DNA of 49,767 nt from Flavobacteriaceae bacterium (GCA_947446635.1 CANFHF010000014.1:1-49767); one strand, 5' to 3'. Counted from the stretch's first letter, positions 9,065 through 19,167 are shown. Translations and numbers: made by a program. Notes: generated by a model not told the origin, from the letters alone.

Positions 9065-11578
9065 TTACATTTTAAAATTCCGCAATCGCAACGAATTCGT
9101 GATTACCGAAACCGAGCTAAAACTCATCGCAGCAGCGGCAATCATTGGCGATAACAATATTCCGAAAACGGGATATAAAACCCCCGCAGCAACCGAAATC
9201 CCAAATACATTATAGATAAACGCAAAAAACAAGTTCTGTTTGATGTTTCGCATTACGGCATGACTCAGGTTTTTGGCTTTTACAATGCCTTGTAAATCGC
9301 CTTTTACTAAGGTTATTTTAGCACTTTCTATCGCCACATCCGTTCCTGTTCCCATGGCAATTCCTATGTCGGCTTGCGCCAAAGCAGGAGCGTCGTTGAT
9401 TCCGTCGCCTGCCATAGCTACGATTTTTCCTTCGGCTTGCAAGCGTTTTATTTCCTTGAGTTTATCTTCGGGCAAACAATTGGCAATAAAACCAGTCAAA
9501 TGCAAGGCATCTGCAACTGCTTTTGCTGTATTTTCGTTATCGCCAGTAATCATAATCACTTCAATTCCTTGACGCATTAATTCCTGAATTGCTGCTGCGC
9601 TAGTCGGTTTTATCGCATCGGAAATCGATACAAAACCAAGCACCATTCCGTCAATAGAAATGTGGGATACTGTTTTTCCAAGTTTTTGTTCGGCACTGAT
9701 TTTGTTTTCTAAATCTTCTGAAACGCGCGCTCCTACTTGCTCCATCAGTTTTTTATTTCCCAAAGCCACTTTTTTATTCGCCACCGTTCCTATAACTCCT
9801 TTACCCGAAATGGCTTCGAAATCGAGAACTTCAATCAAAGAAATGTTTTTTGATTTGGCTTCTTTTACAACGGCTTCCGCCAAAGGATGCCCGCTATATT
9901 GATTCAAGGAAGCGATGAATTGCAACAAATTTTCTGCTTCATTAGCCACCGAATAGACTTGCTCAACCGATGGTTTTCCTTCCGTAATGGTTCCTGTTTT
10001 ATCGGTGATAAGCACATTTACTTTGTTCATATTTTCCAAAGCTTCGGCGTTTTTTATCAAAACTCCCGATTGCGCCCCTTTCCCTACTCCAACCATAACC
10101 GAAATAGGTGTGGCCAATCCTAAAGCGCAGGGACAAGCAATAATCAAAACCGCAACTGCATTAATAAAACCATAGATTACAGCATTTTCTTCGGGACCAA
10201 ATTTTGACCAAACTATAAAGGTCAATGCGGATATAATAACTACAATAGGCACAAAATATTTAGCAATGCTATCGGCTAATTTTTGAATAGGCGCTCTCGA
10301 ACGGCTGGCATCATTGACCATTTGTACAATTTGAGAAAGCACCGTTTCCGACCCAATTTTTTCGGCAACCATAACAAAGGACTTATTGCCGTTGATGGTA
10401 CCAGCAATAACGGCATCGCCCACGGTTTTATCAACAGGAATAGGTTCTCCCGAAATCATGGCTTCGTCAATGGAACTTTCGCCAGAAGTGATTTTGCCAT
10501 CCACGGGGATTTTTTCACCCGGCTTCACCCGCAATAAATCCCCTTTTTTAATATCATGAATAGAAATTACTTTATCCACTCCATCAAGAACCAAAGTAGC
10601 TTCGGTTGGTGCGAGTTTCAAGAGTTCTTTTATAGCCGAATTGGTTTGGGTATGCGCTTTGGCTTCCATTAATTGTCCTAATAAAACCAAGGTCAATATT
10701 ACTGCCGTAGCTTCAAAATAGAGCGCTACCGATCCGTGATGTTTGAATTCGGCAGGGAAATAATTAGGTAATAATAAGCCTGCGATACTGAATAAAAAAG
10801 CGATTCCGGTCCCTATTCCGATTAGCGTAAACATATTGAGATTCCAACTGATAATGGATTTCCAAGCGCGAACAAAAAACATCCAACCGGCGTAAAAAAC
10901 CACGGGAAGCGTCAAGATAAATTGCACCCAATTCCATTTTTGAGTATCCATCAGTTGCAATAACGGATTGTTGTGAAACATTCCTGTCATGGAGATTACG
11001 AAAACAGGAAACGAAAAAGCGATTGCGATTTTCATTTTCAGAAACAAGTCATTATAAGCGCTATTTTCTTCCGTATCTACTGGTTTCGTTGCTACCAAAT
11101 CCATTCCGCAAATAGAACAATTTCCGGGAGTATCCTGAACAATTTCGGGATGCATGGGGCAAGAATAAACCACTTTAGTAGCGTTTAAATCTGGGGCTTT
11201 CACCAAATCCATTCCGCAAACAGGACAACCCACTTGAGAATCATAGACTTTATCGCCTTCGCAAAACATGGGACAATACTGTTTTCCCGAAGCGCTGCTT
11301 GGCAAAACAACAGCATGCATATCGCTGGGTTCTGGGGTGCTATAAATGGTTTTCACAGCCGAATCCTCCGAAGCATTTTCGCTAATAATATAATTTCCTG
11401 TGGCGTATAATGCTTTTTGGAATTTAAAAATCGGGGCTTTTTTTTCGGTTGTAATGGTTGCCACTGGCGGATCTAAAGAAACTGTGGCTTCTACTCCCTC
11501 CATTTCGTTCAAGGTTTTTTCGACTTTGGTACGGCAGCCATTGCAAGACATTCCGGTAATTATATAGGTCTGTGTCAT
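9065..11578 (-). CDS. copA: copper-translocating P1B-type ATPase with extra heavy-metal-binding motifs
   Basis: The 837-residue protein is a heavy-metal P-type ATPase. Residues ~1-65 form an HMA domain with the M-S-C-N-G-C metal site. Two short heavy-metal-binding modules follow: CPMFC…CPVCGMDLV (about 100-128) and YSCPMHPEI…CSICGMDL (about 134-160). Next come membrane helices, the actuator loop with SGEPIPVDK, the CPC metal motif in [11 protein letters not shown] (about 481-491), the phosphorylation motif DKTGTITEG (about 525), and the hinge [14 protein letters not shown]. The CPC class plus YN and MxxSS-type helices indicate Cu(I) export to the periplasm. A TAAATTTG box lies just upstream. 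It is a single gene; no copper regulator is adjacent. Confidence 0.93.
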   Translation of the reverse strand: MTQTYIITGMSCNGCRTKVEKTLNEMEGVEATVSLDPPVATITTEKKAPIFKFQKALYATGNYIISENASEDSAVKTIYSTPEPSDMHAVVLPSSASGKQYCPMFCEGDKVYDSQVGCPVCGMDLVKAPDLNATKVVYSCPMHPEIVQDTPGNCSICGMDLVATKPVDTEENSAYNDLFLKMKIAIAFSFPVFVISMTGMFHNNPLLQLMDTQKWNWVQFILTLPVVFYAGWMFFVRAWKSIISWNLNMFTLIGIGTGIAFLFSIAGLLLPNYFPAEFKHHGSVALYFEATAVILTLVLLGQLMEAKAHTQTNSAIKELLKLAPTEATLVLDGVDKVISIHDIKKGDLLRVKPGEKIPVDGKITSGESSIDEAMISGEPIPVDKTVGDAVIAGTINGNKSFVMVAEKIGSETVLSQIVQMVNDASRSRAPIQKLADSIAKYFVPIVVIISALTFIVWSKFGPEENAVIYGFINAVAVLIIACPCALGLATPISVMVGVGKGAQSGVLIKNAEALENMNKVNVLITDKTGTITEGKPSVEQVYSVANEAENLLQFIASLNQYSGHPLAEAVVKEAKSKNISLIEVLDFEAISGKGVIGTVANKKVALGNKKLMEQVGARVSEDLENKISAEQKLGKTVSHISIDGMVLGFVSISDAIKPTSAAAIQELMRQGIEVIMITGDNENTAKAVADALHLTGFIANCLPEDKLKEIKRLQAEGKIVAMAGDGINDAPALAQADIGIAMGTGTDVAIESAKITLVKGDLQGIVKAKNLSHAVMRNIKQNLFFAFIYNVFGISVAAGVLYPVFGILLSPMIAAAAMSFSSVSVITNSLRLRNFKM

Positions 11579-11594
11579 TTTGCAGTTTGAGTTT

Positions 11595-11602
11595 CAAATT
11601 TA
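11595..11602 (-). promoter_or_regulatory. -7 box upstream of copA
   Basis: TAAATTTG on the minus strand matches TAnnTTTG and ends about 16 bases before the copA ATG. The nearest TTG is 16 bases upstream, closer than the usual 19-21, so the -33 element is uncertain. Confidence 0.4.
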
Positions 11603-11726
11603 CTGAATTATCTTGAAGCAAGTTGGTGTAATTTCAAGAACTTTTTGAGAATTGTGAGATTAAATCCATAACACAAGTGAGCATTTCATATAAAATAATA
11701 CAGCCTTACATTAGTTTGAAATAACG

Positions 11727-11734
11727 TACCTTTG
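11727..11734 (+). promoter_or_regulatory. -7 box upstream of the DEAD-box helicase
   Basis: TACCTTTG matches TAnnTTTG and lies 17 bases before the ATG at 11752, giving a short leader. No TTG is seen at the expected distance; TTA at 11706-11708 is the best substitute. Confidence 0.4.
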
Positions 11735-11751
11735 CTTAAAATACGCCTCAT

Positions 11752-13101
11752 ATGACCACTTTTGATCCATTCAATCTTCCAAAATCTGTACAAAAAGCAA
11801 TCGACGATTTAGGATTTAAAACACCCACTCCTATTCAGAAAAAAACTTTTTCGGTTATTATGTCTGGTCGTGATATGATGGGAATTGCACAAACTGGAAC
11901 TGGTAAAACTTTCGCTTATTTGTTGCCTTTATTAAAACTATATAAATTCACCCCTGGTCATACTCCCAAAATAGTAATCCTAGTTCCAACTCGTGAACTT
12001 GTGGTTCAGGTGGTTGAGGAAGTGGATAAATTGACCAAATACATGTCTGTTCGTACTGTTGGTATTTTTGGAGGTGTCAACATTAACTCCCAAAAAAAAA
12101 CTATTTATCAAGGTTGTGACATACTCGTAGGAACCCCAGGACGAATAATGGATTTAACCTTAGACAATGTGATTCGTTTTGAAGAAATGCAAAAATTGGT
12201 TATCGATGAGTTCGACGAAATGCTCAATTTAGGTTTTCGTACCCAATTGACTGCTATTTTGGCTATGATGCCAAAAAAACGTCAAAACATATTGTTTTCC
12301 GCCACTATGACGGATGAAGTAGATGCTATATTAAACGATTATTTTGATTACCCTGAAGAAGTAACACTTTCAGCATCGGGAACGCCATTAGAAAACATCA
12401 AGCAAATTACGTATCAAGTTCCCAACTTCAATACCAAAATTAATTTATTAAAACACTTATTGCAGGCTAATGAAGATATGAGTCGTGTTTTGGTTTTTGT
12501 GAATAACAAGAAAATTTCGGATATGGTTCATGAGAGAATTGAGGAAGATTTTGATGGTCAATTTGGCGTTATACACTCGAATAAATCTCAGAATTATCGT
12601 TTGAGTACCATGGCTTCTTTTCAAGAAGGAAATCTGCGTGGTTTGATCACCACTGACATTATGGCTAGAGGTTTGGATATTTCCAACATTACGCACGTCA
12701 TTAACTTTGAAATGCCAGAGATGCCTGAATTATACATGCACCGTATTGGTAGAACTGGTCGTGCTGATGCTTCAGGAACAGCTATTAGTTTAATCGCCCC
12801 TCGTGAAGAAGAATCGAAAGAGGCCATTGAAATATTAATGGATATGAAATTAACTAACGAGTCTTTTCCTGAATCCGTCGAAATTTCATTGAAACTAATC
12901 GAACCTGAAAAGGACAGACAACCGATTAAGTTTTTAATGAAAAAACAAAAAATAGAGGGTGATGGCGCCTTTCAAGAAAAAAGCAAGAAGAATAAAAAAG
13001 TAAATTTGGGTGGGCCTAGCGTAACTAAGAAAAAAACGCACGGTTCTGTCAATAGAAATATGCTTAAAAACCAAGCTAAAAAACGCAAGGACAAGAAATA
13101 A
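11752..13101 (+). CDS. DEAD-box-type ATP-dependent RNA helicase with DEFD motif II
   Basis: A 449-residue SF2 helicase. Visible motifs, in order: Q-motif region (GFKTPTPIQ, about residues 22-30), motif I AQTGTGKT (about 49-56), Ia PTRELV, TPGR, motif II V-I-D-E-F-D (D152-E-F-D155), motif III SAT, motif V TDIMARGLD and motif VI HRIGRTGR. The C-terminal tail (about 385-449) is very rich in Lys/Asn, fitting RNA binding. Such proteins (RhlE/CshA-like) remodel rRNA or mRNA, often in the cold. Motif II has Phe in place of the usual Ala of DEAD; the metal-binding Asp and the Glu are intact, so ATPase activity is expected. The gene stands alone, with its own -7 box. Confidence 0.9.
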   Translation: MTTFDPFNLPKSVQKAIDDLGFKTPTPIQKKTFSVIMSGRDMMGIAQTGTGKTFAYLLPLLKLYKFTPGHTPKIVILVPTRELVVQVVEEVDKLTKYMSVRTVGIFGGVNINSQKKTIYQGCDILVGTPGRIMDLTLDNVIRFEEMQKLVIDEFDEMLNLGFRTQLTAILAMMPKKRQNILFSATMTDEVDAILNDYFDYPEEVTLSASGTPLENIKQITYQVPNFNTKINLLKHLLQANEDMSRVLVFVNNKKISDMVHERIEEDFDGQFGVIHSNKSQNYRLSTMASFQEGNLRGLITTDIMARGLDISNITHVINFEMPEMPELYMHRIGRTGRADASGTAISLIAPREEESKEAIEILMDMKLTNESFPESVEISLKLIEPEKDRQPIKFLMKKQKIEGDGAFQEKSKKNKKVNLGGPSVTKKKTHGSVNRNMLKNQAKKRKDKK

Positions 13102-13171
13102 AAAAGCAACCGGAAATTCACAATTAATATAAATTCGTTGGGATTACAATTTGCGGATTTGCGACTAAAAA

Positions 13172-14284
13172 TTAAATCTTTGGAAAAACCAAACAGACCG
13201 GTGAACATAAAGGAATTCTTTTTCCAGTATCTGTAAGACTTCCTGTCAATTTATCCCTCTTAAAAATCACTACGTCATTCGAATATTGATGTGCCACCAA
13301 AAGAAAATTTCCTGACGGATCTATCGCGAAATTTCTAGGACCTTTACCTAAAGTACTAGTTCGTCCAACTAACTCTAATTTCCCTTTTTTCAAAAGTTTA
13401 AAAGCTGAAATATCATTAGCAGTTCCACGATTAGTGGCGTATAGAAATTTCCCATCTGGCGAAATGTGAATATCAGCTGAAGCAACGTCACCTTTAAATT
13501 CTTTTGCCAAAATTGATGTTTCAAACACTTTTTTTAGTTTTCCGTTCCTATAACTAAAAGAGGTTAAACTACCGTCTAATTCTTGTAATAAATAAATGTA
13601 TTTTCCGTCTTTACTAAAGGTGAAATGCCTTGGGCCGCTTCCGGGTTTGACGGCGATACCATCTTTAAATACTAAGATTTGATTCTCAGAATTCGGATTG
13701 TATTGATAGGTGTAAATTGCATCTGTTCCCAAGTCACTCGCCAAAACATATTTCTTATCTGGCGTAAAACAAAGCATGTGCACGTGAGGAGTCAGTTGTC
13801 TTTTAACATTAATTCCTTTTCCAAAATGTTGAATCACTTGCTTAGTTTCAGTGATACTTCCATCATTATTTTTACCAAAAACCGAAATACTGCCACTATT
13901 ATAATTAGCTGTAATCACATTTTTATCGTCATTAATAATATAACACGGTCTTGCTCCTTTTGAATCTTGTTTATTCAGCAAAGTTAATTTTCCACTTAAA
14001 GAACTAAACCCAAAAGAACTAACAGTACTTAATTCATCATTTTGGTTTACAGCATATACAAATTTTTTATCCTTTGAAATTGTCAAATAACTCGGATTAA
14101 GTACGTTTTCAGATGTGTTTTTTAGAGTAAAGTTGCCCAAATTAGAGTCGAAATCATAAACATAAATTCCTTTACTCTCACATTGGGTGGTGAAAGTGCC
14201 CACAATCAAATTGAACTTGTTTTCTTGCCCTTGAATTGTAGCTAAAGTGAAAACAGAAATTAGAGTAGCAAATATATTTTTCAT
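13172..14284 (-). CDS. secreted lactonase family beta-propeller protein
   Basis: The 370-residue product starts with a signal peptide (about 1-19, ending near IQGQE) and then repeats a beta-propeller pattern: NPSYLTISKDKKFVYAVN, RPCYI, HVHMLCFTPDKKYVLASDLG, GPRHFTFSKDGKYIYLL, ADIHISPDGKFLYATNRG and GPRNFAIDPSGNFLLVAHQ. This is the YbhE/6-phosphogluconolactonase-like family (Lactonase, PF10282), a seven-bladed propeller. E. coli Pgl is cytosolic and acts in the pentose phosphate pathway. The signal peptide here points to a periplasmic or exported enzyme acting on a sugar lactone or related compound, so the pgl name should not be transferred. It is divergent from the BatA-like gene. Confidence 0.82.
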   Translation of the reverse strand: MKNIFATLISVFTLATIQGQENKFNLIVGTFTTQCESKGIYVYDFDSNLGNFTLKNTSENVLNPSYLTISKDKKFVYAVNQNDELSTVSSFGFSSLSGKLTLLNKQDSKGARPCYIINDDKNVITANYNSGSISVFGKNNDGSITETKQVIQHFGKGINVKRQLTPHVHMLCFTPDKKYVLASDLGTDAIYTYQYNPNSENQILVFKDGIAVKPGSGPRHFTFSKDGKYIYLLQELDGSLTSFSYRNGKLKKVFETSILAKEFKGDVASADIHISPDGKFLYATNRGTANDISAFKLLKKGKLELVGRTSTLGKGPRNFAIDPSGNFLLVAHQYSNDVVIFKRDKLTGSLTDTGKRIPLCSPVCLVFPKI

Positions 14285-14395
14285 GTTTTAAAGGATTGAA
14301 GGATAAATTAAGTGATTTATTTGGCTTTGTTTTCCAATTCAATTGTCAGCAAACAAAAATACAGTAATATCAACTTACAATTATCTACAAATTTG

Positions 14396-14403
14396 TATTT
14401 TTG
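14396..14403 (+). promoter_or_regulatory. -7 box for the BatA-like operon
   Basis: TATTTTTG matches TAnnTTTG and ends 18 bases before the ATG at 14422. It overlaps a possible TTG start at 14401, which argues that translation begins at 14422. The -33 element is not clear. Confidence 0.42.
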
Positions 14404-14421
14404 ACAAAATCAATACTACTA

Positions 14422-16377
14422 ATGCAATTCAAATACCCGGAAATTCTTTATTTTCTTTTCTTATTGGTTATTCCAATTTTGGTTCATTTGTTTCAGTTAC
14501 GCCGTTTCAAAAAGGAATATTTCACCAATGTGCACTTCTTAAAAGAACTTTCCATTCAAACCAGAAAGAGCTCTAGAATTAAAAAATGGTTGCTTTTAGC
14601 CACGCGTTTATTATTGTTGTTTTGTATTATTATTGCTTTTGCCCAGCCTCTTTTTAAAGCCAAAGACACGAAAAATAGTTCTAATGATATATATATTGTT
14701 TTAGACAATTCCTTTTCGATGCAAGCCAAAGGTCAAAAGGGAGAACTCCTAAAAAGAGCCTTGCAGGAACTACTCGAAAACACACCGGAAAACCAAACCT
14801 TTTCCTTGATTACAAATTCTCAAACATTTTGGAATACAGACATAAAATCCATTCGAGTAGAATTACAAAATCTGAAATATAGCGCCTTGCCTTTCCAACT
14901 CGAAAGTGCTATGGCAAAAATAAAATCTAGAAAATCGGATTTCAATAAAGATGTAGTTGTGATTACCGATGCTGTTGGATTGGAGCCAAAACAATTAAAA
15001 AGTATTGATAGTACGTTCAACAGCTATTTCATTATTCCACAGGCGGAACAGCAAAAAAACGTGTCTATTGACAGTGTTTTCATTCACCAAAGTTTCGATG
15101 ATTTCTATGAAATTGGTTTAAAATTATCCGCTTTTGGTGAAAAAGACAAAGACCCAAGCGATAGCAAACAGATAAAGCAAATTCCAGTAGCTTTATACAA
15201 TAATAACAAATTGATAGCAAAAACCTTAACCAAATTAAACACTCCAAAAAAAACAATTTATTTCACCATTCCAAAAGATGATTTTCATGGTTATGCTTCC
15301 ATTGTTGACAATGGATTGGAATACGACAACAATTTATATTTCAACATTTCAAAACCTAAAAAAAGTAATGTTATCAGCATAGGTCAACCCGAAAAAAGTA
15401 ACTTCCTATCGCGAATTTACACTAATGACGAATTCAATTTCAACAATTTTTCGATTGGCACTTTAGATTACAATTCACTCGAAAATCAAAACGCAATTGT
15501 TTTGAACGAAATAGACGAAATCCCGCAAGCCCTCCAAACCACGTTAAAATCTTTTGTGGATAAAGGCGGAAACCTCATTTTTATTCCATCGGTAAAGACT
15601 TCAATTAAAAATACAAATTCGTTTTTAAACAATTTTGGAGACATCCAATTCATAGCTATAGAAAATAAAGAAAAATTAGTAACTAAAATTAATTTCAATC
15701 ACCCACTGTATGGCGGTGTTTTCGAAAATAAAACGACTAATTTTCAATACCCAAAAACAAAAACATCTTTTGGGATTTCAAGCGCTAATCCAGCGGCTTT
15801 ATATTATGAAGACCAAAGTGCTTTTTTGACCTCAATCAACAATTCAATTTCGGGAGTGTATGTATTTGCAGCGCCAATTAGTCTTGAAAATTCTAATATT
15901 CAGCAATCACCTTTAATTGTGCCTACCTTTTACAAAATGGCACTAAATAATCAAAAAAATGCTGTAAATTCTCTCACAATTGGAAATGAGGATCCTTTTT
16001 TGGTTGATGTAGCTTTATCAAAAGACGCGATTTTGAAAATAAAAAATGATACTGAAACCTTTATTCCCATCCAACAAATTCTTAATAATAAGGTGAAGTT
16101 AACGTTTAATGATTTCCCAGAACAAGCTGGTAATTTTGGAGTATACAACCAAAAAGAACGTTTACAAAACATCAGTTTCAATTACAATCGAATCGAAAGT
16201 GATTTATACCAATTCAATGAAAATCTATTGTCTGACTATAAAAAAATAGAATCCGTAGCGAAAATTTTAGACACTTTACAAACCGACAGAGCCGACAATC
16301 AAATTTGGAAATGGTTTATTATATTTGCAATGCTTTTTCTGGTAACCGAAATGGCAATAATACGATTCGTAAAATAA
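14422..16377 (+). CDS. BatA-domain, VWA-like membrane protein
   Basis: The product is about 651 residues from MQFKYPEILY. It has an N-terminal hydrophobic segment (about 7-22) followed by LVHLFQLRRFKKEYFTNV, the typical start of the Bacteroidota BatA N-terminal domain. A second membrane segment lies at ~55-72. Then comes a von Willebrand A-like domain with a MIDAS-type D-N-S-F-S motif, a long periplasmic region with a glutamine-amidotransferase-like fold segment (KSFVDKGGNLIFIPS), and a last membrane helix at the C-terminus (WFIIFAMLFLVTEMAIIRF). BatA-type proteins are linked to aerotolerance and envelope stress. An in-frame TTG at 14401 was rejected because a -7 box covers it. The gene is first in a run with the dihydroorotase-like gene (31 bases later). 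Confidence 0.78.
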   Translation: MQFKYPEILYFLFLLVIPILVHLFQLRRFKKEYFTNVHFLKELSIQTRKSSRIKKWLLLATRLLLLFCIIIAFAQPLFKAKDTKNSSNDIYIVLDNSFSMQAKGQKGELLKRALQELLENTPENQTFSLITNSQTFWNTDIKSIRVELQNLKYSALPFQLESAMAKIKSRKSDFNKDVVVITDAVGLEPKQLKSIDSTFNSYFIIPQAEQQKNVSIDSVFIHQSFDDFYEIGLKLSAFGEKDKDPSDSKQIKQIPVALYNNNKLIAKTLTKLNTPKKTIYFTIPKDDFHGYASIVDNGLEYDNNLYFNISKPKKSNVISIGQPEKSNFLSRIYTNDEFNFNNFSIGTLDYNSLENQNAIVLNEIDEIPQALQTTLKSFVDKGGNLIFIPSVKTSIKNTNSFLNNFGDIQFIAIENKEKLVTKINFNHPLYGGVFENKTTNFQYPKTKTSFGISSANPAALYYEDQSAFLTSINNSISGVYVFAAPISLENSNIQQSPLIVPTFYKMALNNQKNAVNSLTIGNEDPFLVDVALSKDAILKIKNDTETFIPIQQILNNKVKLTFNDFPEQAGNFGVYNQKERLQNISFNYNRIESDLYQFNENLLSDYKKIESVAKILDTLQTDRADNQIWKWFIIFAMLFLVTEMAIIRFVK

Positions 16378-16408
16378 AATCGACTGTCCAATAATTAATT
16401 CAAGTACT

Positions 16409-17659
16409 ATGAAAATAATCATCCGGGAAGCAAAAGTTATCGATTCTGAAAGTTCTTATCACAACAAAACCGTAGATATTTTAATTGTTGATGGTAATAT
16501 CAAAAAAATTGGGGCATCAATTTCCAATTCAGAAAATGCAACCGAAATAAAACTCGACAATTTACATGTATCTCAAGGTTGGTTTGACAGTAGTGTTTCG
16601 CTAGGAGAGCCTGGTTTTGAGGATCGGGAAACCATTGCTAATGGTTTGAATGTTGCTGCGCGAAGTGGCTTTTCGGCTATTGCTTTGCAACCCAACTCCT
16701 ACCCGATTATCGATAATCAATCACAAATCAATTTTGTTACAACTAAAGCCAACGGATTTGCTACGCAGCTTTTCCCAATTGGGGCTTTAACAAAAGGAAG
16801 TGAAGGTAAAGACATGACTGAATTATTCGACATGAAAAATGCAGGAGCTGTAGCCTTTGGAGATTACAATAAAAGTTTAGACAATGCCAATTTGCTAAAA
16901 ATAGCCTTACAATATGTACAAGATTTTGATGGGTTGGTCCTAGCTTTTGCAGAAGATTCGAACATAAAAGGAAATGGGGTTGCTAATGAAGGAATAGTTT
17001 CAACCCAATTAGGTTTGAAAGGAATTCCTAATCTAGCCGAAGAATTGCAAATCGCAAGAAACTTGTTTTTACTTGAATACACTGGAGGAAAACTACATAT
17101 TCCTACAATTTCAACAGCCAAATCAGTTCAATTAATTAAGGCAGCCAAAGCCAAAGGTTTGAAGGTAACCTGTAGTGCTGCCGTACATCATTTGGTTTTA
17201 ACCGATTCTAAATTAGGTGATTTCGATACTAGATATAAAGTTTCTCCGCCACTGAGAACAGAACCTGATAGAAAAGCTTTATTAGCGGGGATTCTCGACA
17301 ATACGATTGATATGATTACATCTGACCACAACCCGATAGACATTGAACATAAAAAGATGGAATTTGATTTGGCTAAAAACGGAACTATTGGTTTAGAAAG
17401 TGCTTTTGGGGCTTTGTTAACCGTATTGTCTTTGGAAAAAACAATTGAAAAATTAACTTCGGGAAAAACTACTTTTGGAATTGAAAAGCAAACTATTATT
17501 GAAGGAAGTAAAGCGAACATTAGCTTATTTAATCCCGAAGGAAAAAGCATTTTTACAAAAGAAAGTATCTTGTCGAAATCTAAAAATTCAGCTTTTCTAG
17601 GAGTTGAAATTAAAGGAAAAGTATATGGAATTTACAACCAAGGAAAATTAGTTTTATAA
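16409..17659 (+). CDS. dihydroorotase-like amidohydrolase lacking the HxH metal motif
   Basis: A 416-residue member of the dihydroorotase family. Family signatures include GEPGFEDRETIANG, ALQPNS (usually MPNT), VTCSAAVHHLVLTD, KVSPPLRTEPDR and the late SDHNP segment. In active dihydroorotases the first strand reads D-x-H-x-H-F-R-E-P-G. Here it is D60-S-S62-V-S64-L-G-E-P-G, so both zinc-binding His and the substrate-binding Arg are gone. This matches non-catalytic pseudo-dihydroorotases (PyrC') that structurally support aspartate carbamoyltransferase in some bacteria. It is likely inactive on dihydroorotate, and a true PyrC should exist elsewhere. It is followed after 12 bases by a membrane-protein gene, probably in one operon. 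Confidence 0.85.
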   Translation: MKIIIREAKVIDSESSYHNKTVDILIVDGNIKKIGASISNSENATEIKLDNLHVSQGWFDSSVSLGEPGFEDRETIANGLNVAARSGFSAIALQPNSYPIIDNQSQINFVTTKANGFATQLFPIGALTKGSEGKDMTELFDMKNAGAVAFGDYNKSLDNANLLKIALQYVQDFDGLVLAFAEDSNIKGNGVANEGIVSTQLGLKGIPNLAEELQIARNLFLLEYTGGKLHIPTISTAKSVQLIKAAKAKGLKVTCSAAVHHLVLTDSKLGDFDTRYKVSPPLRTEPDRKALLAGILDNTIDMITSDHNPIDIEHKKMEFDLAKNGTIGLESAFGALLTVLSLEKTIEKLTSGKTTFGIEKQTIIEGSKANISLFNPEGKSIFTKESILSKSKNSAFLGVEIKGKVYGIYNQGKLVL

Positions 17660-17671
17660 CAAGAATATACA

Positions 17672-18001
17672 ATGAATAACCTTATAGAAAAAGGAAAAAC
17701 ACCTGCCATAACGAGCTATATTTTAATTATTGGAGTTTTAATTGCTATGTCAATGAACAGTGGCGATGAAAAAAATTCCTTTGCTTCCTTCCACATCCGA
17801 CAAGCGTTAGGCTTATCACTCACTTTTATTTCATTGGGATTAATTGTTAGTAATTTTGACAGCTATATGATTTCGATTTCTATGTGGGTTTTTCTTTCTG
17901 TTTTGTGGACTTATGGGATTTTTAGCGCTATTAATGGGGTAACAAAACCGATTCCTTTGTTGGGAAATTATTTTCAAAAATGGCTGATAAATATAACATA
18001 G
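17672..18001 (+). CDS. small Tic20/DUF4870-like membrane protein
   Basis: This 109-residue protein has three hydrophobic segments (about 13-29, 48-62 and 66-85). The pattern SFASFHIRQALGLSLT between helices 1 and 2, and an ending G-x-x-KPIPLLGNYFQKW, recall the DUF4870/Tic20-like family of small membrane proteins. No biochemical role is established. It sits 12 bases after the dihydroorotase-like gene and 4 bases before the esterase gene, so it is almost certainly co-transcribed with them. The family assignment is from memory and moderate. Confidence 0.65.
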   Translation: MNNLIEKGKTPAITSYILIIGVLIAMSMNSGDEKNSFASFHIRQALGLSLTFISLGLIVSNFDSYMISISMWVFLSVLWTYGIFSAINGVTKPIPLLGNYFQKWLINIT

Positions 18002-18005
18002 TCAG

Positions 18006-18653
18006 ATGAAATTATCTCTAGAATACCTAGTAAGAGAACCCAAAATAAGGTTAGACAAAAATCCTCTATTACTTTTAATCCACGGATATGGTAGTAATGA
18101 AGAAGACTTATTTTCTTTTGCAAAAGAACTTCCAGAGGAGTATTACATCATTTCAGCTCGTGCTCCTTATAACATGCAACATGGAAGTTATGCTTGGTAC
18201 GCTATCAACTTTGATGCCGACCAAAACAAGTTTTCAGACAATGACCAAGCAAGAAGCTCCAGAGATTTGATCGCCAATTTTATTGACGAATTAATTGCTA
18301 TTTATCCTATTGACACTGAAAATGTTACCTTAATCGGCTTTAGTCAAGGCACTATTTTGAGTTATGCCGTAGCGCTCTCGCATCCTGAAAAAGTACAAAG
18401 AGTCGTGGCAATGAGTGGTTATATCAATCCAGAAATTCTAGAAGAAAATTATTTAAAAAATTCGTTTACAAATCTCAAAATATTTTCCTCGCACGGCACG
18501 GCAGACCAGATAATTCCAGTAGAATGGGGAAGAAAAGCAAAACCTTTCTTGGAAAATTTGGGTATAAAAACAACGTATAAAGAATACCCTCTTGGACACG
18601 GAGTTTCACCGCAAAACTTTTATGATTTCAAGAATTGGCTACTAGAAAAATAG
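18006..18653 (+). CDS. alpha/beta hydrolase, carboxylesterase/phospholipase type
   Basis: The 215-residue cytosolic protein has the full alpha/beta-hydrolase layout of the Abhydrolase_2 (carboxylesterase/phospholipase) family. LLLIHGYGSNEEDLF forms the oxyanion region (about 23-37), GFSQG holds the nucleophilic Ser (about residue 111), SSHGTADQIIPV has the catalytic Asp (about 161), and YPLGHGVSP has the His (about 196). There is no signal peptide. Related enzymes hydrolyse short acyl esters or lysophospholipids; the natural substrate is unknown. It is the last gene of the BatA-like operon and its stop abuts that of the convergent gene at 18655. Confidence 0.85.
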   Translation: MKLSLEYLVREPKIRLDKNPLLLLIHGYGSNEEDLFSFAKELPEEYYIISARAPYNMQHGSYAWYAINFDADQNKFSDNDQARSSRDLIANFIDELIAIYPIDTENVTLIGFSQGTILSYAVALSHPEKVQRVVAMSGYINPEILEENYLKNSFTNLKIFSSHGTADQIIPVEWGRKAKPFLENLGIKTTYKEYPLGHGVSPQNFYDFKNWLLEK

Positions 18654-18654
18654 T

Positions 18655-19155
18655 TTATTTCTGATATAACAAAGACTGAATTGTTTCAAAGGAAACCGTT
18701 TCGTCTTCATTAATAAAATACTTTAATAACACCTCACCCCAATAATCTCCATCACTATAATCAGCAATAATCCATCGATGATTTAAAATTCGTACTTTAT
18801 TAATGATGAATTTTTGGGAGCCGATTTGATCTTGACCAACATATGGATTTCCTTTAGGATTGGAATTCAAATCCATTAATTTTTCGGCAATAAGAGAAAT
18901 CAACTTTTCAACTTGAATAGTTTTTGTTGTGTTGTCAGGATTAAAATAATTTTGGGCATTTTCGTTTTTGGCTAAAGAAAAATAATTTGCATCAACTAGT
19001 TTAGCCGTGATGGAATTTAAACTGTCTTTTAATTTTGTGTTTGTTTTTTCGAATTTTTTTTGTTCAAAAGTAAGTTCCTTACTGAAATACATATAGGTAA
19101 AAACCGCGAAAAGTAGCGTTAGAATAAAAAGATAAAGCAGTAAAGATTTTTTCAT
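18655..19155 (-). CDS. membrane-anchored protein of unknown function
   Basis: A 166-residue protein with an N-terminal hydrophobic segment (about 4-23) that looks like an uncleaved anchor. It is followed by a charged, probably coiled-coil stretch (FEQKKFEKTNTKLKDSLNSI, about 30-49) and a globular C-terminal part ending in a mixed beta pattern (FIINKVRILNHRWIIADYSD…GEVLLKYFINEDETVSFETIQSLL). I do not recognise the family; its lipid- or protein-binding role, if any, is unknown. It follows the MBL-fold hydrolase gene by 12 bases on the same strand and is likely co-transcribed with it. Confidence 0.6.
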   Translation of the reverse strand: MKKSLLLYLFILTLLFAVFTYMYFSKELTFEQKKFEKTNTKLKDSLNSITAKLVDANYFSLAKNENAQNYFNPDNTTKTIQVEKLISLIAEKLMDLNSNPKGNPYVGQDQIGSQKFIINKVRILNHRWIIADYSDGDYWGEVLLKYFINEDETVSFETIQSLLYQK

Positions 19156-19167
19156 TTTTAAGTGGGG

